From: Leptolyngbyaceae cyanobacterium clean351
GTDB lineage: Bacteria; Cyanobacteriota; Cyanobacteriia; DAIDHW01
Reading direction: 5' to 3'
DNA length: 64,000 nt
NCBI GenBank assembly: GCA_027451865.1
Contig: DAIDHW010000004.1
Span: 1 to 64,000, forward strand
A program made the position numbers and the translations under genes. The number at the start of each line of letters is the position of its first letter. The stretch's first letter is position 1. Under the pieces are notes generated by a model. That model did no database searches and had not been told where the DNA came from. It saw only the letters and a list, made by a program, of their open reading frames with translations. Below, piece by piece: positions 37,097-45,614 of the stretch.

Positions 37097-38137
37097 ATGC
37101 GCTTGAGTCAACTAGTTGCGAATCTGGGCTCTCAGGTGAGAGCCCATAGCCTAGCCACTTGGGGGGAGCTAGACCCATCCTTGACTGGAGTTAGCGCTAT
37201 CAACCAAGCCCTGCCGGGCACCATCAGTTACGTCGACAGCCGTAAGTACGCAGCCGCAATCCAGCAGACTCAGGCTAGTGCTCTGATTTTACCCCTTGAC
37301 CCCGAGTTACAAGCTCAAGCCCTGGGGCGGGGGATCGCCTGGATTGCTGCTCCCCAACCCCGGCTGTTGTTTGCCCAAGTCCTCGAACAGTTTTATCCTC
37401 CCCTAGTCCCTACTCCCGGTATTCACCCCACGGCGGTGATCGATAGCAGCGCCCAAGTGGGAGAGGGGGTGTACGTGGGGCCTTACGCAGTAATTGGTCC
37501 TGGGGTAAGGGTAGGGGATGGGGCCCAGATTTATCCCCAGGTGGTAATCTACCCCCAAGCCCAGATTGGGGAGCGCTGCATTCTCCATGCCGGCTGCGTG
37601 ATCCATGAACGAACCCAGATGGGGGCAGATTGCATTGTTCACAGTGGTGCCGTCATTGGCGGCGAAGGGTTTGGATTTGTAGCTACTCCCACCGGGTGGC
37701 ACAAGATGCCCCAGGTTGGGCGCGTAGTCCTTGGGCAGGGAGTAGAGATCGGCTGTCATAGTGCTGTGGACCGGCCAGCCCTGGGGGAAACCAGGATCGG
37801 TCAGGGCACTAAGATTGACAATTTGGTCCAGGTGGGCCACGGTTGTCAGATTGGCCAAGACTCCCTGCTATGTGCCCAGGTAGGCTTAGCGGGACGGGTC
37901 AACCTAGGCCAGGGAGTAGTCCTAGCCGGACAGGTAGGAATTGCCACGGAGGTCTCCCTCGGGGACCGGGTGACCGCCACAGCCCGGGCCGGGATCATCA
38001 GTGACATCCCAACCGGATCCGTGGTCTCCGGACATCCGGCCGTGCCCCATCGCCAGTGGTTGCGCACCTCAGCCCTGCAAAGCCGCCTGCCGGAGATCTA
38101 CCAGGCCCTGCGCCGCCAGGGTAATCCTGACCTTTAG
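37097..38137 (+). CDS. lpxD: UDP-3-O-acylglucosamine N-acyltransferase LpxD
   Basis: 346 aa. The N-terminal uridine-binding domain (1-100) is followed by a left-handed beta-helix with hexapeptide repeats from about residue 110 (I-H-P-T-A-V-I, V-G-E-G-V-Y-V-G and so on). The catalytic His region is G-G-E-G-F-G-F. It adds the N-linked acyl chain in lipid A synthesis. It stands apart from the lpxC-fabZ-lpxA-lpxB operon in this window. The stop shares bases with the convergent SYLF gene stop. Confidence 0.95.
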   Translation: MRLSQLVANLGSQVRAHSLATWGELDPSLTGVSAINQALPGTISYVDSRKYAAAIQQTQASALILPLDPELQAQALGRGIAWIAAPQPRLLFAQVLEQFYPPLVPTPGIHPTAVIDSSAQVGEGVYVGPYAVIGPGVRVGDGAQIYPQVVIYPQAQIGERCILHAGCVIHERTQMGADCIVHSGAVIGGEGFGFVATPTGWHKMPQVGRVVLGQGVEIGCHSAVDRPALGETRIGQGTKIDNLVQVGHGCQIGQDSLLCAQVGLAGRVNLGQGVVLAGQVGIATEVSLGDRVTATARAGIISDIPTGSVVSGHPAVPHRQWLRTSALQSRLPEIYQALRRQGNPDL

Positions 38138-38835
38138 CCTCGGCCAGCCACGGCGCGGTCTAGGACCTCATCAAAGCGCGCCACCACCGGGTAGGTGGGG
38201 AGGTTGCCGTTAAAGATCTGCTGGACCGTAATTCCTCGCCGGCCATAGAATTCGGCGTTACGGTCTTGGTCCACCGCGATTTTTGACCCCTCTAGGGTCA
38301 CCCCGCCAAATAAACCCTTGCTTTGGGCATATGAGTAGATGTCCGTGTTCTGCTGGGCATCGTTAACGGCCACGGCCTGGGAACCCACAGGACCTGCCGT
38401 CCCCGAGACACTTCCCCCTAGGGTGAAGTCATTGGTGAGGATAGTACGTACGCTATGGCGATTGCGAAAGACCAGAATGATGTTGCTGCTTTGGGCGCCG
38501 AATTGTAACCCGAAGCTGCCACTACTAATGGTGATGAAGGCGGGATTTGTCCAGCCACCATCCGCCCTGCGCAGCAAGATAATACCCTTACCACCACTAC
38601 CGCCGAAAATAAACCCCGCCTTGATCACTTGGGGAAAAACGGCGATCGCTTGGGCGTTGCGCAGTACCCAGGGGGGAATACGGGTGCTGGGGTTAGCCAT
38701 CATGCTCTGGAGGGCAGCTGTGGCGGACCGGACCGTATCTACAGCTCCTTCCCGATCGGCTCGCACAGGGTAGGCTGTAGTGACAAGAGCCGCAGTCAAA
38801 ACGACCGGAACGGTCCAAAAAGGACGCAGATTCAT
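38134..38835 (-). CDS. Exported SYLF (Ysc84) domain protein
   Basis: 233 aa from the ATG at 38835. The signal peptide ends near V-R-A-D. The SYLF core is recognisable: I-A-V-F-P-x-V-I-K-A-G-F-I-F-G-G, G-K-G, S-S-G-S-F-G-L-Q-F-G-A-Q-S and L-F-G-G-V-x-L-E-G-S. The domain binds phosphoinositides in eukaryotes; the bacterial role is unknown, with lipid contact in the periplasm being a fair guess. It stands alone as a transcription unit. Confidence 0.88.
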   Translation of the reverse strand: MNLRPFWTVPVVLTAALVTTAYPVRADREGAVDTVRSATAALQSMMANPSTRIPPWVLRNAQAIAVFPQVIKAGFIFGGSGGKGIILLRRADGGWTNPAFITISSGSFGLQFGAQSSNIILVFRNRHSVRTILTNDFTLGGSVSGTAGPVGSQAVAVNDAQQNTDIYSYAQSKGLFGGVTLEGSKIAVDQDRNAEFYGRRGITVQQIFNGNLPTYPVVARFDEVLDRAVAGRG

Positions 38836-38891
38836 AGGAGTCCTCACGGGTAAACTCACCTCCTACCCTACTCGACACTGATCCGGAATGT

Positions 38892-40058
38892 CTAGCTTGG
38901 CAACAGTTTTAGGATTTGTTTAGCCGCCCGTTTACATACCCCCGGCTCTCCGAGGGCTTGGCGCAGCTGGTGGTAGTCTTGCTGTAACTTTTGCCGGCGC
39001 TGGGGGTCAGTTAGCAGGGCACGGGCCTCCCGCACAATATTGGCGGCAGTCACCTCCTCCTGAAGCAACTCCGGTACAACGGAGGCCATCGCTACGAGGT
39101 TAACTGGGGACATGAAGGGAATTGAAAACCTCAGCACCCGCCGCGCCACCCAGGCAGTCAGGGGATGGAGGCGATAAACAACCACCTGCGGCACTCCCAG
39201 AAGGGCAATCTCCAGATTAGCTGTCCCCGATTTAGTGATCGCCAGATCCGCTGCCGCCAGGACGGTCTGACTGTCTCCCCGCACTAGAGTGGCCCTTAAA
39301 TCATACTGGTCTATAGCTGCCTGCAGGGCTGGAGTGTAACGCTCTAGGGCTACTGGGATCCAGAAATCCATCTGGGGGAACTGCTGCTGTAGTTGAACCG
39401 CAGCAGCACAGATTATCGGCAGCAAATACTGCAACTCCTGGGGGCGAGAGGCAGGCAGGAGAGCTACAGCGATCCGGTCATCCCTCACCCCTAGGGCGGC
39501 GCGGGCTTGGGCTCGGGGGGGGTGGGGTTGGTCTAGGAGGGGATGGCCAACCCAAACCACCTCCATCCCCCGGTCCCGAAAGTAGCTCGCTTCTGCTGGA
39601 AAAATTGCCAACAGGCAGTCGGCAATTTGAACAATTTTACTGGTGTGACGGGAATTGTAGGACCAGACCCATTCCTGGGGGGCAATGTAATAAACTACGG
39701 GGATCTGGGGGTGGACCCGGTTCATAAACCAGCCCAAACTCAGGTTGGGGCCCATGTAGTCAATTAGGATTACTAAATCAGGGGGGGCTTGGCGTAGGTG
39801 GTGGCGGGCTTGTCTTTGAATGCGTAAGGTAGGCCACAGCTGGGGCAGGGATTCCCAGATTCCTACCGAGCCGATGGCGCTAGTCTCCCCCACCAGAGTC
39901 GCACCGGCCTGGGCCATCCGCTCCCCTCCTAGGGCTGTAATAGTCAGATCCAAACCCTCCGCCTCGGCACAGGCAATTAGGGCTTGCACTAGCAGGGCCC
40001 CTTGGAGATCCCCGGAAACTTCACCAGTACTAATGAACAGTCGATAGGGGCGCGGCAT
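38892..40058 (-). CDS. lpxB: Lipid-A-disaccharide synthase LpxB
   Basis: 388-aa GT19 enzyme joining UDP-diacylglucosamine and lipid X. Motifs: F-I-S-T-G-E-V-S-G-D near the start, I-D-Y-M-G-P-N-L, Y-I-A-P-Q-E-W-V-W, L-L-P-A-S-R-P-Q-E, and S-G-T-A-N-L-E in the donor-binding region. It is last in the minus-strand purC-to-lpxB operon and starts at the stop of lpxA with a one-base overlap (TAATG). Confidence 0.95.
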   Translation of the reverse strand: MPRPYRLFISTGEVSGDLQGALLVQALIACAEAEGLDLTITALGGERMAQAGATLVGETSAIGSVGIWESLPQLWPTLRIQRQARHHLRQAPPDLVILIDYMGPNLSLGWFMNRVHPQIPVVYYIAPQEWVWSYNSRHTSKIVQIADCLLAIFPAEASYFRDRGMEVVWVGHPLLDQPHPPRAQARAALGVRDDRIAVALLPASRPQELQYLLPIICAAAVQLQQQFPQMDFWIPVALERYTPALQAAIDQYDLRATLVRGDSQTVLAAADLAITKSGTANLEIALLGVPQVVVYRLHPLTAWVARRVLRFSIPFMSPVNLVAMASVVPELLQEEVTAANIVREARALLTDPQRRQKLQQDYHQLRQALGEPGVCKRAAKQILKLLPS

Positions 40059-40876
40059 TAGTCTTCAAGGTCCCGGCCCCGCCGGCCTGGGGTAAGTCCC
40101 CGCCGGCCCGGGAGCATCGAGTCTCGGCAAAAGCTCTGCAGATGTTCAAGAACCTCGTGCTCTCCCAGCTGCCCCAGCTGATCGAGGGCTTCACTCAGGT
40201 GCAAGTTGGAGCGGTACAGAAGTCTAAAGGCCTTCTTCAAGGCCAGGAAGACTTGACCAGCGTGACTGCTACTCAGACCCGCGCGACGCAACCCCACGAG
40301 GTTAAGGGAGCGCACCCGGGAGGGATTACCCTCCACTAACATAAAGGGAGGCACATCCCGGTCGATGCGGGCCATGCCACCAACCATGGCCAAGCGACCC
40401 ACCTGAACAAATTGGTGGACCCCTACCAGACCGCCAATCCGAGCCTGGGACTCAACCCGCACATGACCTGCCAATTGCACCCCGTTGGTAATCACTACTT
40501 GGTCACTGATCACACAGTTGTGACCGATGTGGGTATAGGCCATCAACAAGTTGGAATTGCCGATGATCGTCTCTTCAGTGGCGTGGGTAGCGCGATTAAT
40601 GGTTACGTACTCCCGGATGCAGTTGTCGTCGCCAATCCGCACGCCGCTCGGGGCGCCATCGTACTTTAGGTCCTGTGGCTCAAGACCAATGGCTGCCCCC
40701 GGATAGATCTGGTTACGGGCACCAATCATAGCTGGTCCGTAAATTACCGCGTGGGCCCCTACCACGGTAGCGGGGCCAATTGCTACTTGGTTACCAATCA
40801 CTGCCCCCGGGCCAACGCTAACTGTTGGGTCTAGGTTCGCCCCAGGATGCACTACGGCGGTCGGATGGATGTTCAT
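40058..40876 (-). CDS. lpxA: UDP-N-acetylglucosamine acyltransferase LpxA
   Basis: 272 aa from the ATG at 40876. It catalyses the first step of lipid A synthesis with a hydroxyacyl-ACP donor. Left-handed helix repeats run from I-H-P-T-A-V-V to about residue 190. The catalytic His sits in A-Y-T-H-I-G-H-N-C. The C-terminal helical region carries L-N-L-V-G-L-R-R-A-G. It lies 28 bases after fabZ, and the same cell supplies the hydroxyacyl-ACP used by fabZ and lpxA, giving the usual flux branch. Confidence 0.95.
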   Translation of the reverse strand: MNIHPTAVVHPGANLDPTVSVGPGAVIGNQVAIGPATVVGAHAVIYGPAMIGARNQIYPGAAIGLEPQDLKYDGAPSGVRIGDDNCIREYVTINRATHATEETIIGNSNLLMAYTHIGHNCVISDQVVITNGVQLAGHVRVESQARIGGLVGVHQFVQVGRLAMVGGMARIDRDVPPFMLVEGNPSRVRSLNLVGLRRAGLSSSHAGQVFLALKKAFRLLYRSNLHLSEALDQLGQLGEHEVLEHLQSFCRDSMLPGRRGLTPGRRGRDLED

Positions 40877-40904
40877 GCCCCCTCCTCCAAACTGCACCAG
40901 CTAG

Positions 40905-41348
40905 TCAGTCGACTAAAGAGAACATCAGCTCCCCCTCAGCTACCCGTTGACCATCCACTTGCGCTGTGCCCGCCATCTTACCAAAGCGGCGCCGCTTAAT
41001 CGTCAGCAATTCCACTTCCATGATCAACTGGTCTCCCGGCACTACGGGCCGCCGGAAGCGTACCTTGTCGATACCGGCAAACATAAATAACCCCGCTGGG
41101 GTTTCCGGCATCTGGGTCAGAACTACACCACCCACCTGAGCCATCGCCTCAATAATCAGTACCCCAGGCATGATGGGGCGCCCGGGAAAGTGACCTTGAA
41201 AGTGGGGCTCATTGAAGGTAACGTTTTTAATCCCTACTGCCTTGACACCGGGTACATACTCGATAATCCGGTCAACCAGGGAGAAGGGATAGCGGTGGGG
41301 GAGCAGCTGCTGGATAACTTCGACAGGGAGGATAGGGGAGGTATTCAT
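40905..41348 (-). CDS. fabZ: 3-hydroxyacyl-ACP dehydratase FabZ
   Basis: 147-aa hot-dog dehydratase of fatty-acid elongation. The catalytic segments [26 protein letters not shown] and the central helix are intact. It overlaps the end of lpxC by 4 bases (ATGA). Placing fabZ between lpxC and lpxA is the arrangement seen across Gram-negatives and balances phospholipid and lipid A synthesis. Confidence 0.96.
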   Translation of the reverse strand: MNTSPILPVEVIQQLLPHRYPFSLVDRIIEYVPGVKAVGIKNVTFNEPHFQGHFPGRPIMPGVLIIEAMAQVGGVVLTQMPETPAGLFMFAGIDKVRFRRPVVPGDQLIMEVELLTIKRRRFGKMAGTAQVDGQRVAEGELMFSLVD

Positions 41349-42214
41349 GGGGACGATGGCAAAGGGGAGACTTGGACAACAAGAGCCCGCGCTAAGTCAA
41401 TATGAAGGCGGTGACTGGCCTTGTAGGCTAAAACGTGGGCATGGGGGAAAAATCCCAACAGACTCAAGTCCCCTATCAAGTCTAAGAGTTTATGACGCAC
41501 AGGTTCATTGCTAAAGCGCAAAGGGGGATTGAGCCAACCCTGAGAACCACACACTAGGGCATTGTCTAAGCTCCCCCCCCTGATCAGCCCCTGGGACCTT
41601 AACTGCTCAAGTTGGTGAGCCAGCCCAAAGGTCCGGGCCGGGGCAATCTCAGTGCCAAAGGTGGAACAGTTAAGGTCCCAGCTGTACCATTGGCTGCCAA
41701 TTGCCTCTAGCTCAAAGTCAATACCATAGGTGAGGCGACAGGTAGGAGCGGGTAAAGCCACCACAAAAGCATCTGCGGCCTGAACCGCGACCGGTTGCTC
41801 AGGTCCCAGAACTAATCGGGAATGACTAGCTTGGGAAACCACCCCGACCCGCTCGATTTGCTCAACCCAAGGAGCAGCTGACCCGTCGAGGAGGGGGACC
41901 TCCGGACCATCTACCTCTACCTGGGCATTGTCTACCCCTAGCCCTGCCAGAGCCGCCAGGAGATGTTCCACCGTGCGCACCCGGGCTTCAGGGGTGCCTA
42001 GCTCCGTCGACAGTTGGGTGTGTTGCACAAAGTCTAAGTGGGCGGGGATTCTCGGGGCAAATGGCAGGTCAACTCGGACAAATACCCGGCCCTGGTCTGG
42101 GGGGGCGGGGGCAACCCGGACGGTAGTGACCTCACCGGTGTGCAAGCCCACACCAGACAGAAGAAAACTACCACCTAGGGTGTTTTGAGGCTCGAGGCAG
42201 TAATTAGCACTCAT
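41345..42214 (-). CDS. lpxC: UDP-3-O-acyl-N-acetylglucosamine deacetylase LpxC
   Basis: 289-aa zinc deacetylase, the committed step of lipid A synthesis. Zinc and catalytic motifs: T-V-E-H-L-L-A-A-L, a D-G-S-A-A-P-W substrate loop, and [10 protein letters not shown]. The N-terminus [10 protein letters not shown] is diagnostic. It starts immediately at the end of the bamA gene. Regulation by FtsH degradation is known in E. coli and cannot be judged here. Confidence 0.95.
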   Translation of the reverse strand: MSANYCLEPQNTLGGSFLLSGVGLHTGEVTTVRVAPAPPDQGRVFVRVDLPFAPRIPAHLDFVQHTQLSTELGTPEARVRTVEHLLAALAGLGVDNAQVEVDGPEVPLLDGSAAPWVEQIERVGVVSQASHSRLVLGPEQPVAVQAADAFVVALPAPTCRLTYGIDFELEAIGSQWYSWDLNCSTFGTEIAPARTFGLAHQLEQLRSQGLIRGGSLDNALVCGSQGWLNPPLRFSNEPVRHKLLDLIGDLSLLGFFPHAHVLAYKASHRLHIDLARALVVQVSPLPSSP

Positions 42215-44251
42215 CTAAAACCGTTGTCCAATCCCAAAGTTGAACTGACTTCCCCCCTGGATATTGAAGCCGTAATCAATACGGATGGGTCCTACCGGCG
42301 AATTAATCCGCACTCCTAAACCCGCAGCAGCGCCACTGCCAGGCAGGCCCCGCACGTTTCCAGGCTGGCCAGGGACTAGTCCTTGAGAACCAAGAGCACT
42401 AGCCGCATCGACGAAAACGGCCCCACCAACAATGCGGAAAATAGGAAAACGGTACTCTACCGTACCTTGGACAAAATACCGACCACTGCCTACCTCACCC
42501 TCTCCATAACCCCGCACCGAGTTACTGCCCCCGAGCACAAAGGCTTCGTAGGGGGGTAAATCTCCTACTACTGCACCGCCCTGCACGTTGAAGGCTAGAA
42601 CTTGCACTCCCTTATTGCGCAGAGGCAGGAAGCGCACCGGAATGTAGTAGCTGTAGCTGCTGCGGACCCGGTTAAACAGAATACTACCAGAGCCAATTGG
42701 AATTGACTGTTCAGTAGCGACTGTGAACACAGTCCCCCGGGAGGGATTGATGCGGTTATTGCGGGTATCCCGGACTAGGCCAAACTGAATTGTGGTTAAG
42801 TCATCTACCCCACTCCGGCTGAAGCTGAGCAGCTCCCCGTTGTCAGAGGTAGCTGTGACGTAACCATGGGAGTCAAGGATAGCCACGTGTTGGTAGAGGA
42901 AACCTAGAGAAGCAGTCCAGGGAGAAGGATGCAAGGGGTCTTTACCTAGGGGCCGGGTAAAGGTCACCTCCGCCCCGGTCCGGTCAATGACCGGATCATC
43001 GCCGTTGGGCAGGTGGATATTAGCGTTGTTACCGTTGAACACCAGGGAGATGGACTGGTGCTTAAACACGTCAATGGTGTAGCCCAGGTGGTGGGGATTG
43101 TTCTTAATCCAGGGGTCTGAATAGCTGAGGTCAAACAGTAGGTCCCGCTGCCCCACTTCCACCTCTGCCCCTAGTTTCTGATCCCGGCCCCGGAAATTAT
43201 CTTGGTTGTAACTGGCAGTGCCAAATAGACCACTCGCAGAGCTGATCCCAGCCCCGACCCCAATGTTACCGTTGCGTTTCTGACTAACATTTAAGATTAC
43301 CACTACCTTGCGCGGGTCAGCACCAGGTTTCAGGTTAACCTTCACATCGGTGAAAATCCCTAGGTCGTAAAGGCGCTTGAGGTCTTGCTGAACCGTATCG
43401 CGGTTGAAAACCTCTCCCGGTTTAAGTTCTAGTTCACGCAGAACAATGTAGGGTTTGGTGTAGGCCTTAACTGGTCTCCCTTTAGAGTCTACTGCCTGAC
43501 CATCTTTGCCCAGGAAGTTAACCTGAATACTCTCCACCACCCCCTCAGCTATATTCAGGGTGACGGTCCCGTCATCACTGACCTGAGGTGCCCCCACCAC
43601 TTGGGCTAACACATAACCGTGGTCTTGATACCACTGATTGAGTTGTTGGATCCCCTCCTTTAAATGGCCCAAGTTGAGGATCTGGCCGTACTCGGGACTA
43701 AAGATTCGCTGCAATTCCTGCGGGGGGAGGACTTTTGTGCCCGTCGCCTGTACCTGTTTAAGGACCGGGTTAGCTTGCACTTGAAAGGTGACTTTGACGC
43801 CGAAGGGGGTATCCGCGGCTGAGACCCGGACCTGGGAAAATAACCCGATGGCGAAGATGGCGTTGACGTCATTTTGCAGTTGGGCTTGGGTAGTTACTTG
43901 ACCAGGGCGGGTCTGAATAACTTGGTAAACCTTCTGAGCTAGGTCCCCTTTTACCCCCTCCACCGACACCTCAGTCACCAAGATCCTAGTTTGATCATCA
44001 CCGGAGGAGTTGTCTGGTGTCCCTAAGTCCTGGGGAGCTGGGGAGTTGTCTGGTGTCCCTAGGTCCTGGGGAGCTGGGGAGTTGTCTGGCACGGAGAAAT
44101 CTGGGCGAGGAGCGGAATTATCCTGGCCGACCGGCAGTTGGAGCTGGTCTGAGGAGGGTATTTGCTGGGCATAAACTCCCCGGGGAGCCGACACCATCCC
44201 AGCAATTGCCACCATCAGGAACACGGGACAACAACGAACTACCTTCGGCAC
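42215..44251 (-). CDS. bamA: Omp85/BamA outer-membrane assembly protein
   Basis: A signal peptide (start at GTG 44251, giving M-P-K-V-V-R-C-C-P-V and cleavage after V-Y-A) precedes a Pro/Asp-rich linker with two 12-residue repeats. Three POTRA-like modules follow, and then a 16-strand beta-barrel with the L6-loop signature (V-R-G-Y-G-E-G-E-V-G). It inserts beta-barrel proteins and is homologous to Toc75. The open frame reaches 44311 and would overlap purC by 8 bases. Co-transcription with lpx genes links barrel assembly with LPS supply. Confidence 0.93.
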   Translation of the reverse strand: MPKVVRCCPVFLMVAIAGMVSAPRGVYAQQIPSSDQLQLPVGQDNSAPRPDFSVPDNSPAPQDLGTPDNSPAPQDLGTPDNSSGDDQTRILVTEVSVEGVKGDLAQKVYQVIQTRPGQVTTQAQLQNDVNAIFAIGLFSQVRVSAADTPFGVKVTFQVQANPVLKQVQATGTKVLPPQELQRIFSPEYGQILNLGHLKEGIQQLNQWYQDHGYVLAQVVGAPQVSDDGTVTLNIAEGVVESIQVNFLGKDGQAVDSKGRPVKAYTKPYIVLRELELKPGEVFNRDTVQQDLKRLYDLGIFTDVKVNLKPGADPRKVVVILNVSQKRNGNIGVGAGISSASGLFGTASYNQDNFRGRDQKLGAEVEVGQRDLLFDLSYSDPWIKNNPHHLGYTIDVFKHQSISLVFNGNNANIHLPNGDDPVIDRTGAEVTFTRPLGKDPLHPSPWTASLGFLYQHVAILDSHGYVTATSDNGELLSFSRSGVDDLTTIQFGLVRDTRNNRINPSRGTVFTVATEQSIPIGSGSILFNRVRSSYSYYIPVRFLPLRNKGVQVLAFNVQGGAVVGDLPPYEAFVLGGSNSVRGYGEGEVGSGRYFVQGTVEYRFPIFRIVGGAVFVDAASALGSQGLVPGQPGNVRGLPGSGAAAGLGVRINSPVGPIRIDYGFNIQGGSQFNFGIGQRF
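44006..44089 (-). repeat. 36-bp direct repeats in the bamA linker
   Basis: Two 36-bp units at 44006-44041 and 44042-44077 and a 12-bp start of a third at 44078-44089 (GGAGTTGTCTGG on the plus strand). The first two differ by a single base. They encode D-N-S-P-A-P-Q-D-L-G-T-P twice, in frame, in the linker between signal peptide and POTRA region. Length changes here would leave the protein in frame. Confidence 0.85.
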
Positions 44252-44303
44252 CTGCACACCCCAAGCGTCTAAACTGTGCCATTCTACCCCATCTCTAAAC
44301 CGT

Positions 44304-45029
44304 TCACCCAAAAAAAGGATGGGAGAGGACCAAATCTAAAACTCGTTGGTAGGCTGTTGATACGTTCCCTAGGTCCTGACGAAAGCGGTCCTTATCGAGA
44401 ATGCGCTCTTGGGGGTCTGCTTGGGTTTGGTCCCAGAGGCGGCAAGTGTCGGGACTAATCTCATCCCCTAGTACTAGAGCGCCGGCAGCATCACAACCGA
44501 ACTCTAGCTTAAAGTCCACCAGGGTCACCCCGCAGGCCTGGAAAAACTGGCCCAAAATCTCATTTACCTGCAATGCCAACTTGTAAATTTGGTCTACCTG
44601 GTCAAGCCTAGCTAAATTCAGCAGCTGTAGGCGGTCTATAGTTAACAAAGGGTCTCCCAGGGCGTCATTCTTATAGTAGAAGTCCACCAGAGGTGGGTTG
44701 AGGGGAGTAGCTAAGGGCAAGCCAGTCTGGGCGCAAAGACTGCCAGCCGCCAGGTTACGTACCACCACCTCTAGAGGGATAATTTTCAGAGCCCGCACCC
44801 GGATTTCCCGGGGCGAGAGCTGGTCAATAAAGTGGTTAGGGATTCCTAGTTCAGCTAAGTATTGAAACAAACGTGCCGAAATTGTGCAGTTAATGGCTCC
44901 CTTGTCTGCAATCTGACCCCGTTTTTGAGCGTTGAAGGCAGTAGCATCATCCTTGAAGTGGGCTATGAGTATCTCTGGATCCGGGCTCTGGTAGATTATC
45001 TTCGCTTTGCCTTCGTAGAGTTTGATCAT
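44304..45029 (-). CDS. purC: SAICAR synthetase PurC
   Basis: Joins CAIR and aspartate in purine synthesis. 241 aa from the ATG at 45029, which gives the usual M-I-K-L-Y-E-G-K-A-K start. The D-D-A-T-A-F-N loop, N-x-I-S and E-I-S-P-D-T-C-R-L-W segment are conserved. Upstream in-frame start codons up to 45071 fall inside the leader hairpins. It heads the operon with bamA and the lpx genes, the usual cyanobacterial order. purK of the same pathway is at the left end of the window. Confidence 0.95.
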   Translation of the reverse strand: MIKLYEGKAKIIYQSPDPEILIAHFKDDATAFNAQKRGQIADKGAINCTISARLFQYLAELGIPNHFIDQLSPREIRVRALKIIPLEVVVRNLAAGSLCAQTGLPLATPLNPPLVDFYYKNDALGDPLLTIDRLQLLNLARLDQVDQIYKLALQVNEILGQFFQACGVTLVDFKLEFGCDAAGALVLGDEISPDTCRLWDQTQADPQERILDKDRFRQDLGNVSTAYQRVLDLVLSHPFFG

Positions 45030-45080
45030 TGAGGCGACTAAGGGAGGTAACTGCAGATCTAAAGTTAGCAAGAAAACTAT

Positions 45081-45125
45081 CCGCTCCCGTCCCTAGCAAC
45101 TAGGAGTTTCTGGGGGCAGGAGCGG
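45081..45125 (-). terminator. Hairpin before purC, terminator- or attenuator-like
   Basis: On the minus strand CCGCTCC (45119-45125 on the plus map) pairs with GGAGCGG (45081-45087), and the stem continues with a T-G and further pairs. After the stem comes A-T-A-G-T-T-T-T-C, a short T-rich run, 50 bases before the purC start. The position suits attenuation of purC. The T-run is weak, so an mRNA-stabilising 5' hairpin is an alternative. Confidence 0.4.
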
Positions 45126-45210
45126 TCTAGTAGAGTCTTCAAGTCAGAACCCAACTACCGGAAGGGACTCCCAGTCAGCCTCAGTCCTGAGGAAATTTGC
45201 CATCCGGAGA

Positions 45211-45294
45211 CTAAATGCCTTCCGAGAGAGCAGCTCCGGCGCGTAGCCAGTTATCTCCAACTTGATGACTCAGGCATTTACTACTGTTTTGCAT
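45211..45294 (-). CDS. Small leader ORF upstream of purC, 27 aa
   Basis: The ATG at 45294 follows an exceptional SD, A-A-G-G-A-G-G-T-G, with eight bases from GGAGG to the start; most genes here have weak or no SD. The peptide begins M-Q-N-S-S-K-C-L-S-H and ends A-L-S-E-G-I. Its 3' coding part and stop form one arm of a 9-bp inverted repeat whose other arm is early in the ORF. It may be a leader peptide for attenuation, a real small protein, or part of a structured RNA. I do not recognise it. Confidence 0.45.
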   Translation of the reverse strand: MQNSSKCLSHQVGDNWLRAGAALSEGI

Positions 45295-45372
45295 GAGCAT
45301 CACCTCCTTAGGGTTTTTTCCCGAGGATCAAGATAACATAAATAATGTCCTGATTGTCAGGGACTTTTCGCC

Positions 45373-45528
45373 ATGACTGCTCCTCTCGAAACCCCTCCTG
45401 ACCCTAGCTACGTCAAACTCGCCATGCGCCACATGGTGAAACGGCGGGGCTTGTCCTTGCTGCACTTTACTTTGACGGCAACCGCCCTGATTGCCCTGCT
45501 GGTGGGACTAGCCTACTTGACTCGCTAG
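45373..45528 (+). CDS. DUF3285 small membrane protein, 51 aa
   Basis: ATG at 45373. The peptide has a conserved P-S-Y-V-K-L-A-M-R-H-M-V block, basic residues, and one C-terminal hydrophobic helix ending in G-L-A-Y-L-T-R. This matches the cyanobacterial DUF3285 family as I recall it, which commonly lies upstream of ybeY. The function is unknown. The topology predicted is a positive N-terminus inside with a single C-terminal anchor. Confidence 0.82.
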   Translation: MTAPLETPPDPSYVKLAMRHMVKRRGLSLLHFTLTATALIALLVGLAYLTR

Positions 45529-45614
45529 GGAGCAGGCCGAGTATTCCTACCAAAGCGCAACTGGGGATGCTATACCTTAAACTGGTAACGCCGAAGTTTT
45601 GTTGAGGACAAAAG

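Larger units (their letters stand above)
45030..45372. other. 343-bp divergent region with structured purC leader
   Basis: Contains, on the minus strand, a 27-codon ORF with a strong ribosome binding site (45211-45294), a 9-bp inverted repeat around it (45212-45220 with 45272-45280), a CCTCAG/CTGAGG palindrome (45179-45192), and a long hairpin (45081-45125) just before purC. The stretch near 45325-45350 is A/T-rich and could hold promoters for purC and for the DUF3285 gene in opposite directions. Confidence 0.6.
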
